From contig CM028897.1 of assembly GCA_016801885.1 (NCBI GenBank), forward strand, positions 12,896,501 through 12,960,500: a DNA stretch of 64,000 nucleotides. The letters run 5' to 3'. The notes under the pieces are model-generated. The model did not search any database. It was not told the DNA's origin and saw nothing but the letters and a program-made list of their open reading frames with translations. This stretch comes from Toxotes chatareus (taxonomy: Eukaryota > Chordata > Actinopteri > Toxotidae). Numbering within the stretch: position 1 is the first letter of the stretch; every line of letters begins with the position of its first letter. The position numbers and the translations under genes were made by a program. Shown one piece after another: positions 1-12,574 of the stretch.

Positions 1-2563
1 TGTTGTTTAAACCAAGAAATGTAAACAGGTTTCAATGACAAAGCAATTCCTGCTTTACCATTCCCCTTGAGATATTAATATCCTGTGGTCTGGGTTACAT
101 AAAATCCAGTGTGTTTGCCAATAGTTAGTGAGCACTTCCTCTTTATCAGACCCTCCCTTCAGCTCCAGTTCCTGCAGCATGGAGTTCACTCAACCAGATA
201 CACTGGATTCAGCCAAATTATTTTAAGCTTGATCTACATTAATCAGTCTTCTCAGTAAAAAAAAAAAAAAAATCAACCAGCTGCAGCTGTTTTGCCCATA
301 TTCAGGCAAAAGACTCTCATTTGCCAATTAGTAATTCACGATCCAAATTAGCCCCTTTTCACAAGTTTTTTCTTATTTTTATAATTTACTTTGTCAACCA
401 AATGGCTATTGTTCAGGAAGTGCCTTTGACAAGAAGGAAAAGAAAACAAGAAAACCACCACAACATAAAGCAGAGCTTTAAGAGTTGTTTGTTTTACCTG
501 AGACCACGCTACATCACACACTCATATTTGTAGGACAGACAGGTGTGGGATTTGCAGATGTGTGATTCATTGTTTGTAACCATACTAGTGGTGTGGTTCT
601 ATGGATGGCAATGGCGTTCTTTTGTTTCCATCTGCTATTCAGTGTATTGTCAGTGAATTTGTGCAGACAGTCATTTGTGGTTTTGGTTCAAATGTACTCA
701 CTCAGCTATAATATGGTTTCTACATTATATATGCTAATATATAATAATAATAATAATATCTCAGAGCTGCTTGTGTGTGCAAAGAAAAAATGTTAACCAG
801 CCTCTGTAGTTGAGTATCTGTCCAGTGCTGCTGACATTGTATAATAAGTGCAACAGAACTGATAAAACACTCACTCACATGTCTGCTCACCTTCTATTAG
901 TTGCTTGGGGGCACCTATTAGAAACGTGCTTATAGGTTCATTGGTTTGTGTAATGCTTGTGATTGTAGAATGCTTAGAATAATATTAATGCCATCCTTTT
1001 AACATGCAGAACTCCAGTAGCCTTGCACAAGAAAAACAAAGCAAGACCCAGTTTAAAGCTGATGTTGTTGATTAATAAAACAGGATGTACCTTTCTGTAA
1101 TTTTCCAACTACAGAGGCGGACTATAGCGGTCAATATTTAGTGAAATACTCATATAATTTTCTAACTTTTCTTGTTATACTGGCCCACGTTTGGCATTAA
1201 ACAAGATGTTGGTATGTCATTTTTAGCTACGCCAGCGGCAGGGCTCTATGGATATGTGTATCATATCCACATTGCCCCGTGGCATTGTCAGATTGTCTTT
1301 AGTCCACCACTTTGATCCAGGCTGAAACATATCATGAACTGAATGGACTGTCATGGCATATTGTTTGTACTGACTTTGGTATCTTCCTCTCCTCTGGTAT
1401 TACTGCTTCCTCAGTTCTAGAGACTTGTTAGAGTCATCTATTGTGTAGAGGGCTAAGCCACATGCAGAGCAGATACATTTATGCTAAATTACTCATCAGT
1501 TTTTCATCATGATTGTGGTAATGTTTGTTTTTTTTGATAATTATTGAGATTAATTAAACAGCCCTAAATGAATGTACATTTCCATTTGTTTTCATCTCCC
1601 ATTTTGAACCTGCTTCCTGAAAGTTGATCCACATGATCTGTTGTTGATATCTGGGAGATGTGCATGTCAGCTCCTCTGCAAGTCTCTGCAACCTATGGTT
1701 ACCCAGAACACCCTTCTCTGTATTGGTTTGTGGACACATTTGCACATATCTTACCTCTTGGTTTGCTGGTTGATAATTAACATATTTAGAACTGACCATG
1801 TACTCTCTTTAAAGTGGCATTAGTTGATAGTACTTGTTCAGACGGAGCAGTGGCCCAAACAAATGCTTTCTGTCAGAATTTAATTATTTAATGTGAAAAC
1901 ATACAAATCCACAAAGAAGCCATGCTGTAGTCTTTCTGGCCTGCTTTTTTGTTATTAGTGCTGGTCTCTGAGCCTTTTGGCTTCAGGTCTAAAGTTTCAG
2001 TTTGTTAACTGGCTGCGGAAACACCTGTTGTGGTGAAGATTGTTTCCTCTGGGTTGCATAAATATTAACCAGTAAGGATGTTGAAAACCACAGGTCCAAC
2101 ATGTACACATTTTCTTTGCTCTTTTGACATTGCATCTAATTTAAGTCTAACAGTATTTGAGTTTGTGTGTTAGTATAGAAATACATTTTAAGTTAGGGGT
2201 AACAAACTGAAGTTAATGTTATAGTTAAATATGTATTGGATCCTTAATTCATGACCATTAACACATTTAAAACATACATTAACCTGGCACCAAGTCAAAT
2301 GTAAGAGGACAAAAAACTGTCCCTTTATGTTTGTTTTTCAGTATAAGAAATATACTTGCTGAGAAAAAGCTGACAGTTAAACCCTTCTGAGCTGTTTTTC
2401 AGGGTAAAACTGAAAGCAACACTAAATGCATTTACCCATCAACTTGTCCACAGAGCATCACCTTTTTTCAGTGTCTAATAAATTTGGAAAATTTTGTGAA
2501 TATCTTCTGTGTGTCTTGAGGCACAGTGACTTTGGGCCTCAGCTCAGTTTAGGTTTCAGTTCA
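1..2563. other. Intergenic, no gene recognised
   Basis: AT-rich sequence downstream (in minus-strand transcription) of the D cluster. I looked for J segments (WGxG motif with a 23-spacer RSS), further 12-spacer D segments and constant exons, and saw none. The short open frames have no family signature. By locus logic the J-mu segments should lie beyond the left edge. Confidence 0.6.
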
Positions 2564-2638
2564 AGTTTTTGTATTGCCATGTATCACTGTGGTACCACCA
2601 CCCAGAGTAACACAGATGTACATACTCATACAAAAACC
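2564..2638 (-). other. IGHD segment D17 (type b variant)
   Basis: Core 2592-2610, TTACTCTGGGTGGTGGTAC on the minus strand. The J-side RSS is heptamer CACAGTG (2585-2591), 12-bp spacer and nonamer ACAAAAACT. The V-side RSS is nonamer GGTTTTTGT, 12-bp spacer and the imperfect heptamer ATCTGTG. This is the last D before the window edge. The V-side heptamer mismatch may lower V-to-DJ joining. Confidence 0.8.
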
Positions 2639-3105
2639 TCTGCCTGGTGGTACATATTATTTCCTATATTTCTGTAGCTTTTTGCTCAAAAAGTATGGAA
2701 TTATCAAATAACTTTTATTTAAAATTTTAGCTTTTGAAACCTTTTTCTTGCTACAGTTGTTATCTTGAATTAAAACTTTGAATGTGTCCTAGTTTTCTAG
2801 TAGGAGTTATTTTGATTATTAAATCATCCTTAATTTATGACTGTTAGCTCACATTTAAAACACATTTTAAGTAACTGAAGTAAATTAACTGAAGTAGTCA
2901 CAAATTTGCTCTTTTTATGTTCATCAGTACGTGAATTCTCTTTGCTGATGTGAAGCAAACAACGATTCGGGTCAAAAACTGAAAAAAAATCTGTCTGCTA
3001 TTCCACTGAATGTCTCCTTTCTTTAGAACCTAATGATTTTGGGAAATTACCTCATCTTATCTTTCTCTTTTTCTTGCACGTTGGGCTTCAGTTCAGCTCA
3101 GGACA

Positions 3106-3177
3106 GGTTTTTGTATTACTGTTTATCACTGTGCTGCCACTACCCCATACACACCAGTACACACTCATACAAAAACC
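3106..3177 (-). other. IGHD segment D16 (type b)
   Basis: Core 3134-3149, TATGGGGTAGTGGCAG on minus. The J-side RSS is perfect: CACAGTG, 12-bp spacer, ACAAAAACC. The V-side has GGTTTTTGT, a 12-bp spacer and the weak heptamer TGGTGTG. Its flanks resemble those of the other type b segments (D4, D10, D14). Confidence 0.82.
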
Positions 3178-3364
3178 TCTGCCTGATGTTGTGTTGTCAT
3201 TATTTTGTACTGTTTGTACTCAGCAGGGATATTGTTATAGTTCACTGCCTTTTAACAGTAAAACTATGGAATCATATGAAAAACTAAACCTTTCAGTGTT
3301 TTAACATTTTTGCTTTTCTTAGGAAGAGCTTTCTTGGACATACAGACCTATTAACTTGTTTTCT

Positions 3365-3432
3365 GTTTTTTGTCATAGGATGTATCACTGTGGTTGCTGT
3401 AGTGCACTGTGATATAACCGTGTATAAAAACT
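3365..3432 (-). other. IGHD segment D15 (type c)
   Basis: Core 3393-3404, CACTACAGCAAC on minus (HYSN in one frame). J-side: CACAGTG, 12-bp spacer, ACAAAAAAC. V-side: AGTTTTTAT nonamer, 12-bp spacer, CACAGTG. Both spacers are 12 bp and both nonamers depart slightly from consensus. Confidence 0.78.
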
Positions 3433-3793
3433 CCACCCTGCTCACTGGCTACACAACCAGACAAGTGGTTTTCATACAAATAATATTAATATATATTATA
3501 TATAATATATAATTAATATATAGTTTTCATGCTGTGCACACTCCTGAAAAGGGCTTCACAACAATGTTAATAATGCTATTAAACTACATTTGAATATTGT
3601 TATTGATATACATTTACACATTTTGCAGTAAAATCACTGACAAATGATGATGCGTATTTCATACCCAGTGGACTGTTTCAGGCCAAAATTATGAGTTAAG
3701 AAATATGGGTAGGAGTAGTAGTTATTTTGATAATGATATTTTGATGTGAAGCAAATAGCAAAGCTGTGACAAGGTTTGTCACAGTTCACAACA

Positions 3794-3863
3794 GGTTTTT
3801 GTATTATCATTTATCACTGTGGCTCCCACCCCATACACAGTGGCACGAACTCATACAAAAACC
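3794..3863 (-). other. IGHD segment D14 (type b)
   Basis: Core 3822-3835, TATGGGGTGGGAGC on minus. Both RSSs are canonical: GGTTTTTGT, 12 bp, CACTGTG on the V side and CACAGTG, 12 bp, ACAAAAACC on the J side. Paired with D13, about 0.5 kb away, in a c-b cassette seen again at D9/D10 and D3/D4. Confidence 0.88.
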
Positions 3864-4372
3864 CCTGCCCGATATAGTGCATGGTTAGTTTTGTGAAATG
3901 TTTGAACTCAGCAGGCGCAATCATGAAACTGCTGTCTCCTTTTTCTGCATTTTATTGAACCTTAATTATTTTGTGTTTTTGAAAATCACATTTGTTAAAA
4001 TTTGATGGTGGTTTTCAGCCATGCTAGTAGCGTTGCTCTAGAAATGGCAAAGTTGGCCTCTTGGTTGGTCTTTCCATCTCTTTGGTCCAGGCTAAAATAT
4101 CTCAGCAACTATTTGATGGCTAATGACAAAATGTTTGTGCAGACATTCATGGTCCCCAGATGATGAATCCCAGTGGCTTTGCTGATCCCTTGAACGAGTA
4201 AAACTGACTTTAATGAAAACTTTGCATGGATTGCCATGGCATTTGGTACACAGAGAGAGAATGATACAGATGAGTGGTGTTGGAAACATACAGGCAGCAG
4301 AAAGCAGTCTGATCTACACTAACTTGTTTTGTTTGTATCAGTAGCACACACATTTCCCTCTTAGTGGAAATA

Positions 4373-4440
4373 GGTTTTTGTCATAGGATTTATCATTGTG
4401 GTAGTTGTAGTACACTATGTTACAACCCTGCACAAAATCT
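4373..4440 (-). other. IGHD segment D13 (type c, weak heptamers)
   Basis: Core 4401-4412, TACTACAACTAC on minus (YYNY). Spacers are 12 bp on both sides. The J-side nonamer is perfect, but the heptamers are CACAATG (J side) and CATAGTG (V side) and the V-side nonamer is AGATTTTGT. The core equals that of D3 at 12.4 kb. The heptamer changes make it a candidate poor recombiner. Confidence 0.75.
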
Positions 4441-4929
4441 CCAGCCTGCTCACTGGCTACCAAAACACACCAATGCTGTTATCTTAAACTTTATAAAAAT
4501 GTTTGTGTGTGTGTAAGTAATGTCAAAATGAAATCATATGAATGACTTGTTGTTTTTTAAGTAATTAATTATTTATTTATTTAGGAGTAGTAATTTGTAT
4601 ATTTTACTAAAACTGCCTTCACAATTATAACACTTAACAAAAAATATATATATAAACAGTTATTAAATAATAACATCAGCTACCCTTTCAGTGCTTTTTA
4701 CTGAACTAATTACCTTTTTGAAAGGCTCCCAACAGTCCTTAAAGTGTGAACAGTGACGTAACACAGTGTAAACATGAACAGTTTGAAGAGACGGAAAAAG
4801 ATATATTAAAGCAAGTATGTAGAATTACACACACACACACATGCAGGCGAGGGAATATTTGAAACAGCTCTAAGTATAATGAAATACAACACCACCAATA
4901 ACTGTCACCTCATAAATTACCATGGGTAT

Positions 4930-5010
4930 GGTTTTTGTTATGGTGTGTAACACTGTGTAGTAACCCGAGCTATAATAAGTAACACAGTGACACAAGCACT
5001 TCCCAAAACC
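4930..5010 (-). other. IGHD segment D12 (type a, long)
   Basis: Core 4958-4982, 25 bp, reading TTATTATAGCTCGGG in its middle (YYSSGY-like frame). The J-side RSS is perfect (CACAGTG, 12 bp, ACAAAAACC). The V-side has a perfect heptamer and 12-bp spacer but the variant nonamer GGTTTTGGG, shared by all six type a segments. Confidence 0.88.
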
Positions 5011-5393
5011 TTATTACAGTGTTTTCTGACTTGATCAGAAAAACAAAGGCGTTTTCTGTTTAACTGGTTTGATAAAGGATAGAGACGGTGATGTACGAGA
5101 ACAAAAAAGAATAAAAAAAACACAACAGAGCAATTCTCTGTATATTTTGTTTAGCATGATATGATTGTGTGACATTGTACATGTTGACTGAGTTCGATCA
5201 GTGAGAGTCTGTGTACAGTCAGTGACTCGTCTTATAGCACATTCATCATTGTCCTACTGCAGTAATTGTAGGAAATGTAATTTAACAATACAGATTTATC
5301 TTTTGATGATAATGCGATATTCCCATCGGCCGTTCACTGGGAGCTTTGCTTGTATTCTGATTTACAGGAGAGCTAGATGAGTTTTTAGACCAT

Positions 5394-5471
5394 GGTTTTT
5401 GTTATGATGTGTAACACTGTGTGGTAGCTCCCGCTATAATAAGCACAGTGACAGAAGCCCTTCCCAAAACC
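5394..5471 (-). other. IGHD segment D11 (type a, long)
   Basis: Core 5422-5443, 22 bp, containing TATTATAGCGGGAGCTAC (YYSGSY). J-side RSS perfect; V-side heptamer perfect with the GGTTTTGGG nonamer variant. The Tyr/Ser/Gly reading is typical of heavy-chain D segments. Confidence 0.9.
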
Positions 5472-6234
5472 ATACCACACAATTTTCTGACTTGGTCAGG
5501 ATAACAAAAGCGTTTTCTACTGAAATGGTTTGATAAAGGACAGAGACAGTGATTTACATTAATAAATAAACATAATAGAGCAATTCTCTGTATATTTTGT
5601 TTAGCATAACATGATTCTGTCTTAATAAAGTTTCTAATAGAGCAGCTCCTACTGAAAATGTATGCTGCAATTTGGAAATACTTGTGGACGTTCTTTCAAA
5701 AGAGTCCACTTGCAATTATGCACTAATAGTTTGCTTCTGGGGTTAGTGAGCTTTTTAAATCCATTAGAACTTTATATATTCATTTATTCATAAAGTCATT
5801 CATTTATTTATTTGAGAGGGCACAAAGAGGGTTGTCATCTGTAGTTATAACTATATATGTGTCCTAATATAGTAAGGTTTACGTAATATGGGTAAGAGTA
5901 GTAGCTATTTTTATAATTAAATAATCCTCAATTTCTAACAATTATCTCACATTCAAAACACATTTGAAATAACATTAAATTAACTGAAGTGCTGACCAAT
6001 CTGCTCTTTTTATGTTTGTCAGTGTGTGAAATCTCTTTGCTGTTGTGAAGCAAACAGCAAAGCTTTTCTGAGGTGTGGCGATTTTCCTGTTTATTCAGAG
6101 TAAAACTGAAAAATACACCTCCATATAAATTACTCTTCCACTGAATGTCTTCTTTCATCAAAGTCCAGTGATTTCAGGAAATTACCTGATCTTCTCTTTT
6201 TCTTGCAGTTTGTGCTTCAGTTCAATTCAGGACA

Positions 6235-6304
6235 GGTTTTTGTATTATCATTTATCACTGTGGTCCCCACTCCATACACAGTGGCACATACTCATACAAA
6301 AACC
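6235..6304 (-). other. IGHD segment D10 (type b)
   Basis: Core 6263-6276, TATGGAGTGGGGAC on minus. Both RSSs are canonical with 12-bp spacers and consensus nonamers. It sits about 5.57 kb from D4 in closely matching flanking sequence (open frame 5928-6161 versus 11495-11728), marking a block duplication. Confidence 0.9.
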
Positions 6305-6762
6305 TCTGCCCAAAATAGTGCATGGTTAGTTTTGTGTATTGTATGAGCAGGCACAATCATGAAATTGCTATCTGTTTTTTCTCCATTTTATATTTATTTT
6401 TTTACCCTTCAAGCTCTAATTATTTTGTGTTATACAATCACATTTATTAAAATCTGATGGTGATTTTAAGCCATGCTAGTGGTGTGGCTCTTGGGATGGT
6501 ACAGTTGGCCTCTTAGTTGGTCTTTCCATCACTTTGGTCCAGGCTAAAATATCTCAACAACTATTTGATGGCTTAAGATGAAATTTTGTACAGACTTTAA
6601 TGAAAACTTTGCATGGATTGTGATGGCATTTGGTACACACACAGAGAATGATACAGGTGATTTGTGTTGGAAACATACAGACAGCAGAAAGCAGTCTGAT
6701 CTACACTAACTTGTTTTGTTTGTGTCAGTACTGCACATAGTATTTCCGTCTTAGTGGAAGGA

Positions 6763-6830
6763 GGTTTTTGTCATAGGATGCATCAGTGTGGTTGCCGTAG
6801 TACACTGTGATACGACCCTGCACAAAATCT
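6763..6830 (-). other. IGHD segment D9 (type c)
   Basis: Core 6791-6802, TACTACGGCAAC on minus (YYGN). J-side: heptamer CACACTG, 12 bp, ACAAAAACC. V-side: AGATTTTGT, 12 bp, CACAGTG. Member of the d-c-b cassette D8-D9-D10. Confidence 0.82.
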
Positions 6831-7407
6831 CCAGCCTGCTCTCTGGCTACAATAACACACCAGTGCTTTTATCTTAAACCTTTTTAGGAGTAGTAATTTT
6901 GGATATATTACTTAAAATGGCTTCACAATTATAACAATGAACACACACACACACACACACACACAGTTATCAAATGCATTGCACAGACAAACCATGGATA
7001 AATAATTTTCACGTAATTTGAATGAGAAACAAAACTACTGTAGCATAAAACATGGTCATTAGGTTTTTTTGAGGATGACACATATTTCATACTCAGTATA
7101 TTTTCATACTCACTTTGGACTTATTGTCCAAATGTTGTGTGACCTAACATAAAAGTTGTCTTTAGTTTCTAATTTGAACATCACAGCAGTAGTGTTACAA
7201 GTGATGCTGTCAGTGACATGAAAACACTTTCTATTAATTTACAGCATTAGTCCATGTTCACATTTACTGTATTTTATTACAAAGTGAATCATATGGCACG
7301 TTTACTTGGGGAACTGTGTAATAATGAGGGCAGAGCTTCTTAGGGTTGTACTGAGTGTTTACATACACCTTCCATTTACAGCATGAAGACCCTTGCCTCT
7401 CTTGAGA

Positions 7408-7475
7408 AGTTTTTGTAACTGTGTGAGTCACTGTGGCCATCCCAGGTCACAGTGATACATCACAATACAAAAAGC
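7408..7475 (-). other. IGHD segment D8 (type d)
   Basis: Core 7436-7447, ACCTGGGATGGC on minus (TWDG). Heptamers are canonical on both sides and spacers are 12 bp. Nonamers are ACAAAAACT (J side) and GCTTTTTGT (V side). Duplicate of D2 at 12.9 kb. Confidence 0.87.
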
Positions 7476-8272
7476 AATGCCACAGTGTAGGCGTCATACT
7501 CTTCTCTGTGCTACCCAACTGATATTATTTCTTTCTTTTCTTTTTAAAGAGCAAAAATTAAAATTAAACCTTTTATGGGATGCCTTTTATGTAATGGCCA
7601 CTGCAAGTACTTATTTTTCTCTTTTTATGAGTTCACATTGTTCAGTGGCTGGATTAATTAACTGGATTTGTACAGCATGTACCAGTGATTAAAGTACGTC
7701 AGGTCAGTTACTTTACAATAATAGTGAATGTTTGTGTGTGTGTTTTTTATGAATTAATTATTTTTTTAATAGCAGCAGCAAACACACAGTATTGTATTTT
7801 TGTTTTTTTTCTTTCATTGAAAAATCACTTTTATAGAATATAATAACTTTAGCTACCCTTTCAGTGCTTATTACCCAATAACATTATAGGTGTCGTTCTT
7901 AAACATGAACAGTTTGAAGACATGGAAAAAGGTATATTAAAGCAAGTACGTGGAATTACACACACACACACACGCAGGCGAGTATTTGAAACACCACTAA
8001 TAACTGACGCCTCATAAATTACCACAGAGTTAAATCAGCAGCATCGACTGAGTTCGATCAGTGAGAGTCGGGGTTAAGATCAGAATCCTGTGTCCAGTCA
8101 GTGACCCGTCTTATAGCACATTCATCACTGTGCTACTGCAGTAATTGTATGAAATGTAATTTAACAATACAGATATATCTTTTGATAATAATGTGATTCT
8201 CTCATTGGCCATTCACTGGGAGCTTTGCTTGTATTGTGATTTACAGGAGAGATAGATGAGTTTTTAGACCAT

Positions 8273-8353
8273 GGTTTTTGTTATGGGGTGTAACACTGTG
8301 CTGTCACCCCAGCTGCTATAATAAGCACAGTGACACAAGCACTTCCCAAAACC
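8273..8353 (-). other. IGHD segment D7 (type a, long)
   Basis: Core 8301-8325, 25 bp, containing TATTATAGCAGCTGGGGTG (YYSSWG-like). J-side RSS consensus; V-side CACTGTG with the GGTTTTGGG nonamer. One of three consecutive type a segments (D5-D7) in tandem units of about 1.2 kb. Confidence 0.9.
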
Positions 8354-9484
8354 TTACCACACAATTTTCTGACATGGTCAGGAAAACAAAAATGTTTTTT
8401 ATTGAACCGGTTTTGATAAAGGACAGAGACAGTGGTTTACAAGAATCAACAAAACATAACAGAGCAATTCTCTGTATATTTTGTTTAGAATAATATGATT
8501 CTGTCTTATTAAAGTCTCTAATAGAGCAGCTTCTACTGAAAATGTATGTTGCAATTTGGAGCACAACATCTGAACATTTAATACCAATAAATAAAAAGCA
8601 AACAGGAAGTACTGGCAAAACTATTAGTGCATAATTGCAAATGGTCTCTTTTGAATGAACGTCCACAAGTATGCATTTAGCTGTCGCTAACCTTGGAGAG
8701 ATATGGGCTATATCAGTACCATTTGCTTCCACATCTTCTGGGGTTAGTGAGCCTTTTAATTTCATTACTACTTTATTTTGAAAAAGCAAATAGATCACAC
8801 ATTTTAAAATGTTAATTTCTTTTTTAGTGGTAGTTGAATCATAGACTGAAAATGTTTTGGAATTTATTTGTGTGTTTTTATTTTAGCACCAGTATCATTT
8901 GGATACTTCCTCTGAGCTGGTGAGCTCAGACAGATACCACCAGTGACCTAACACAAAGGGAGTTGACATCTTTAGTTATAAATATGTATGTCTCCTAAAA
9001 TTAAAATTACATTTAACTAATTACAATCAATTTAAAAGACATAAGTATAGTAGTAATTTAGAATTAACACATGCGGGCAAATGAAGATTGGATACACCTC
9101 TCAGTATAATGAAATACAACACCACCAATAACTGTCGCCTCATAAGTTATCACAGAGTTAAATCAGCATCAACCTGAAAAAAATACATAATATCACATTA
9201 CAGAGCTATTGTGCTGAACTGAGCAAGATTTATAAAATGTGACACTGTACACGTTGGCTGAGTTCGATCAATGAGAGTCTGGGTTAAGATCAGAATCCTG
9301 TGTACAGTCAGTGACTCGTCTTATAGCACATTCATCACTGTCCTACTGCAGTAATTGTAGGAAATGTAATTTAACAATACAGATATATCTTTTGATAATA
9401 ATGTGATTTTCTCATCGGCCATTCACTGGGAGCTTTGCTTGTATTCTGATTTACAGGAGAGATACAGATGAGTTTTTAGACCAT

Positions 9485-9566
9485 GGTTTTTGTTACAGTG
9501 TGTAACACTGTGGTAGCTCCAGCTCCCACTATAATAAGCACAGTGACACAAGCACTTCCCAAAACC
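9485..9566 (-). other. IGHD segment D6 (type a, long)
   Basis: Core 9513-9538, 26 bp, containing TATTATAGTGGGAGCTGG (YYSGSWS-like). J-side RSS consensus; V-side heptamer consensus with the GGTTTTGGG nonamer. It lies 1,212 bp from D7 and 1,238 bp from D5 within the same repeat unit. Confidence 0.9.
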
Positions 9567-10722
9567 TTACCACACAATTTTCTGACTTGGTCAGGATAAC
9601 AAAGGCATCTTCTATTTTTTTGTTAATTGACAGAGACAGTGATTTACAAGAATAAAAAAAAACATAACAGAGCAATTCTCTGTATATTTTGTTTAGAATA
9701 ATATGATTCTGTCTCATTAAAGTCTCTAATAGAGCAGCTTCTACTGAAAATGTATGCTGCAATTTGGAGCACATCTGAACATTTAATACCAATAAATAAA
9801 AAGCAAACAGGAAGTACTGGCTGAAGTATTCGTATATAATTGCAAGTGGACTATTGTGAATGAACGTCCACAAGTATGCATTTAGCTGTCACTAACCTTG
9901 GAGAGATATGGGCTATATCAGTACCATTTGCTTCCACATCTTCTTGGGTTAGTGAGCCTTTTAATTTCATTACTACTTTATTTTGAAAAAGCAAATAGAT
10001 CACACATTTTAAAATATTGATTTCTTTTTTAGTGGTAGTTGAATCATAGACTCTGAAAATGTTTTGGAATTTATTTGTCTGTTTTTATTTTAGCACCAGT
10101 ATCATTTGGATACCTCCTCTGCCTCCTCTGAGCTGGTGATCTCAGACCACCAGATCTCTACCACCAGTGACCTAACACAAAGGGAGTTGACATCTTTAGT
10201 TATAAATATGTATGTCTCCTAAAATTAAAATTACATTTAACTAATTACAATTAATTAAAAAGATATAAGTATAGTAGTAATTTAGAATTACACACGCACA
10301 CATGCGGGCAAATGAAGATTTGATACACCTCTCAGTATAATGAAATACAACACCACCAATAACTGTCGCCTCATAGATTACCACAGAGTTAAATCAGCAG
10401 CATCAACCTGAAAAAAAAAAAAACATAATATCACATTACCCGGCCATTGTGTTGAACTGAATAAGATTTACAAAAGGTGACATTGTACACATCGACTGAG
10501 TTTGATCAGTGAGAGTCTGGGTTAAGATCAGAATCCTGTGTACAGTCAGTGACTCGTCTTATAGTACATTTATCACTGTGCTACTGCAGTAATTGTAGGA
10601 AATGTAATTTAACAATACAGATATATCTTTTGATAATAATGTGATTTTCTCATCGGCCATTCACTGGGAGCTTTGCTTTTTGTATTCTGATTTACAGAGA
10701 GATAGATGAGTTTTTAGACCAT

Positions 10723-10806
10723 GGTTTTTGTTACGGTGTGTAACACTGTGTGGTAACCCCAGCCACTATCGTAATAAGCACAGTGACACAAGCACTTCCC
10801 AAAACC
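10723..10806 (-). other. IGHD segment D5 (type a, longest core)
   Basis: Core 10751-10778, 28 bp, containing TATTACGATAGTGGCTGG (YYDSGWGY-like), the longest D core in the window. J-side RSS consensus; V-side CACTGTG with the GGTTTTGGG nonamer. A contribution of up to nine residues would lengthen CDR3. Confidence 0.9.
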
Positions 10807-11806
10807 TTACCACACAATTTTCTGACTTGGTCAGGATAACAAAGGAATTTTCTATTGAAATTTTTTTGATAATGGACAGAGACGGTGATTTACAAGAATA
10901 AAAAAACATAACAGCAAAAAAATCAGCATAGAGCAATTCTCTGTATATTTTGTTTAGAATAATATGATTCTCTCTTAGTAAAGTCTCTAATGGAGCAGCT
11001 TCTACTGAAAATGTATTCTGCAATTTGGAGCACAATATATGAACATTTAATACCAATAAATAAAAAGCAAACAGGAAGTACTGGCTGAAGTATTCATGTA
11101 TAATTGCAAGTGGACTATTTTGAATGAACGCCCACAAGTATGCATTTAGCTGTTGCTAACCTTGGAGAGATATGGGCTACATCAGTACCATTTGAGCCTT
11201 TTAATTACATAACTTTATTTTGAAAAAGCAAATAGATCACACATTTTAAAATATTAATTTATTTTTTGTGGTAGTTGAATCAAAGACTCTGAAAATGTTT
11301 TTGAATTTTTTTGTGTGTTTATATTTTTCCTCTGAGCCTGGTGATGTCAGTCAAATACCATCAATGACATAACACAAAGGGAGTTGTCATCTTTAGTTAG
11401 AACTATGTATGTGTCCTAATATAGAAGTACAGTTAAACATAAGGTTTACGTAATATGGGTAAGAGTAGTAGCTATTTTTATAATTAAATAATCCTCAATT
11501 TCTAACAATTATCTCACATTCAAAACACATTTTAAATAACATTAAATTAACTGAAGTGCTGACCAATCTGCTCTTTTTATGTTTGTCAGTGTGTGAAATC
11601 TCTTTGCTGTTGTGAAGCAAACAGCAAAGCTTTTCTGACGTGTGGCGATTTTCCTGTTTATTCAGAGTAAAACTGAAAAATACACCACCATATAAATTAC
11701 TCTTCCACTGAACGTCTTCTTTCATCAAAGTCCAGTGATTTCAGGAAATTACCTGATCTTCTCTTTTTCTTTTCTTGCAGTTTGTGCTTCGGTTCAGTTT
11801 ACAACA

Positions 11807-11874
11807 GGTTTTTGTATTATCATTTATCACTGTGGTTCCCACCATACACAGTGGCACATACTCATACAAAAACC
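11807..11874 (-). other. IGHD segment D4 (type b)
   Basis: Core 11835-11846, TATGGTGGGAAC on minus (YGGN). Both RSSs are perfect: 12-bp spacers, CACAGTG heptamers and consensus nonamers. The most canonical RSS pair in the cluster. Confidence 0.92.
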
Positions 11875-12393
11875 TCTGCTCAGTATAGTACATGGTTAGT
11901 TTTGTGTAGTGTATGAACTCAGCAGGCACAATCATGAAACTGCTGTATCCTTTTTCTGCATTTTATTGAACCTTAATTATTTTGTGTTTTTGAAAATCAC
12001 ATTTGTTAAAATTTGATGGTGGTTTTCAGCCATGCTAGGGGCGTTGCTCTAGAAATGGCAAAGTTGGCCTCTTGGTTGGTCTTTCCATCTCTTTGGTCCA
12101 GGCTAAAATATCTCAGCAACTATTTGATGGCTAATGACAAAATGTTTGTGCAGACATTCATGGTCCCCAGATGATGAATCCCAGTGGCTTTGCTGATCCC
12201 TTGAATGAGTAAAACTGACTTTAATGAAAACTTTGCATGGATTGCCATGGCATATGGTATGCACACAGAGAATGATACAAGTGGTGGTGTACGAGTGGTG
12301 TTGGAAACATACAGGCAGCAGAAAGCAGTCTGATCTACACTAACTTGTTTTGTTTGTATCAGTAGCACACACATTTCACTCTTAGTGGAAATA

Positions 12394-12461
12394 GGTTTTT
12401 GTCATAGCATTTATCATTGTGGTAGTTGTAGTACACTATGTTGCAACCCTTCACAAAATCT
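12394..12461 (-). other. IGHD segment D3 (type c, weak heptamers)
   Basis: Core 12422-12433, TACTACAACTAC on minus (YYNY), identical to D13. The J-side nonamer is perfect but the heptamer is CACAATG. The V-side heptamer is CATAGTG with nonamer AGATTTTGT. Spacers 12 bp. Same heptamer lesions as D13, so the block was copied after they arose. Confidence 0.78.
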
Positions 12462-12529
12462 CCAGCCTGCTCACTGGCTACCAAAACACACCAATGCTGT
12501 TATTTTAAACTCTTTTTTTCTTTTTGCTT

Positions 12530-12533
<4 letters not shown>

Positions 12534-12568
<35 letters not shown>
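12534..12568. repeat. (TG)n microsatellite
   Basis: Nearly pure TG dinucleotide run between D3 and D2. Shorter CA/TG runs sit at matching places in other D cassettes (6940-6964, 13308-13328). Confidence 0.95.

Positions 12569-12574
<6 letters not shown>

Noticed and set aside
1..2563. J-mu segments expected downstream of the D cluster
   Set aside because: No WGxG-coding stretch with a 23-spacer RSS could be found on the minus strand; they probably lie outside the window.
8110..8160. CACTGTG near a conserved TACTGCAGTAATTG motif (also about 5245, 9335, 10575, 13515) as further D segments
   Set aside because: A heptamer-like string is present, but no nonamer at 12 or 23 bp and no second RSS. 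It belongs to the flank repeated with the type a D units.
8316..8798. 160-residue open frame, related to 9529-9873 and 10766-11137, as a gene family
   Set aside because: The three copies are the tandem units around D5-D7. They start in spacer sequence and run through the D segments; similarity follows the DNA repeat, not a protein.
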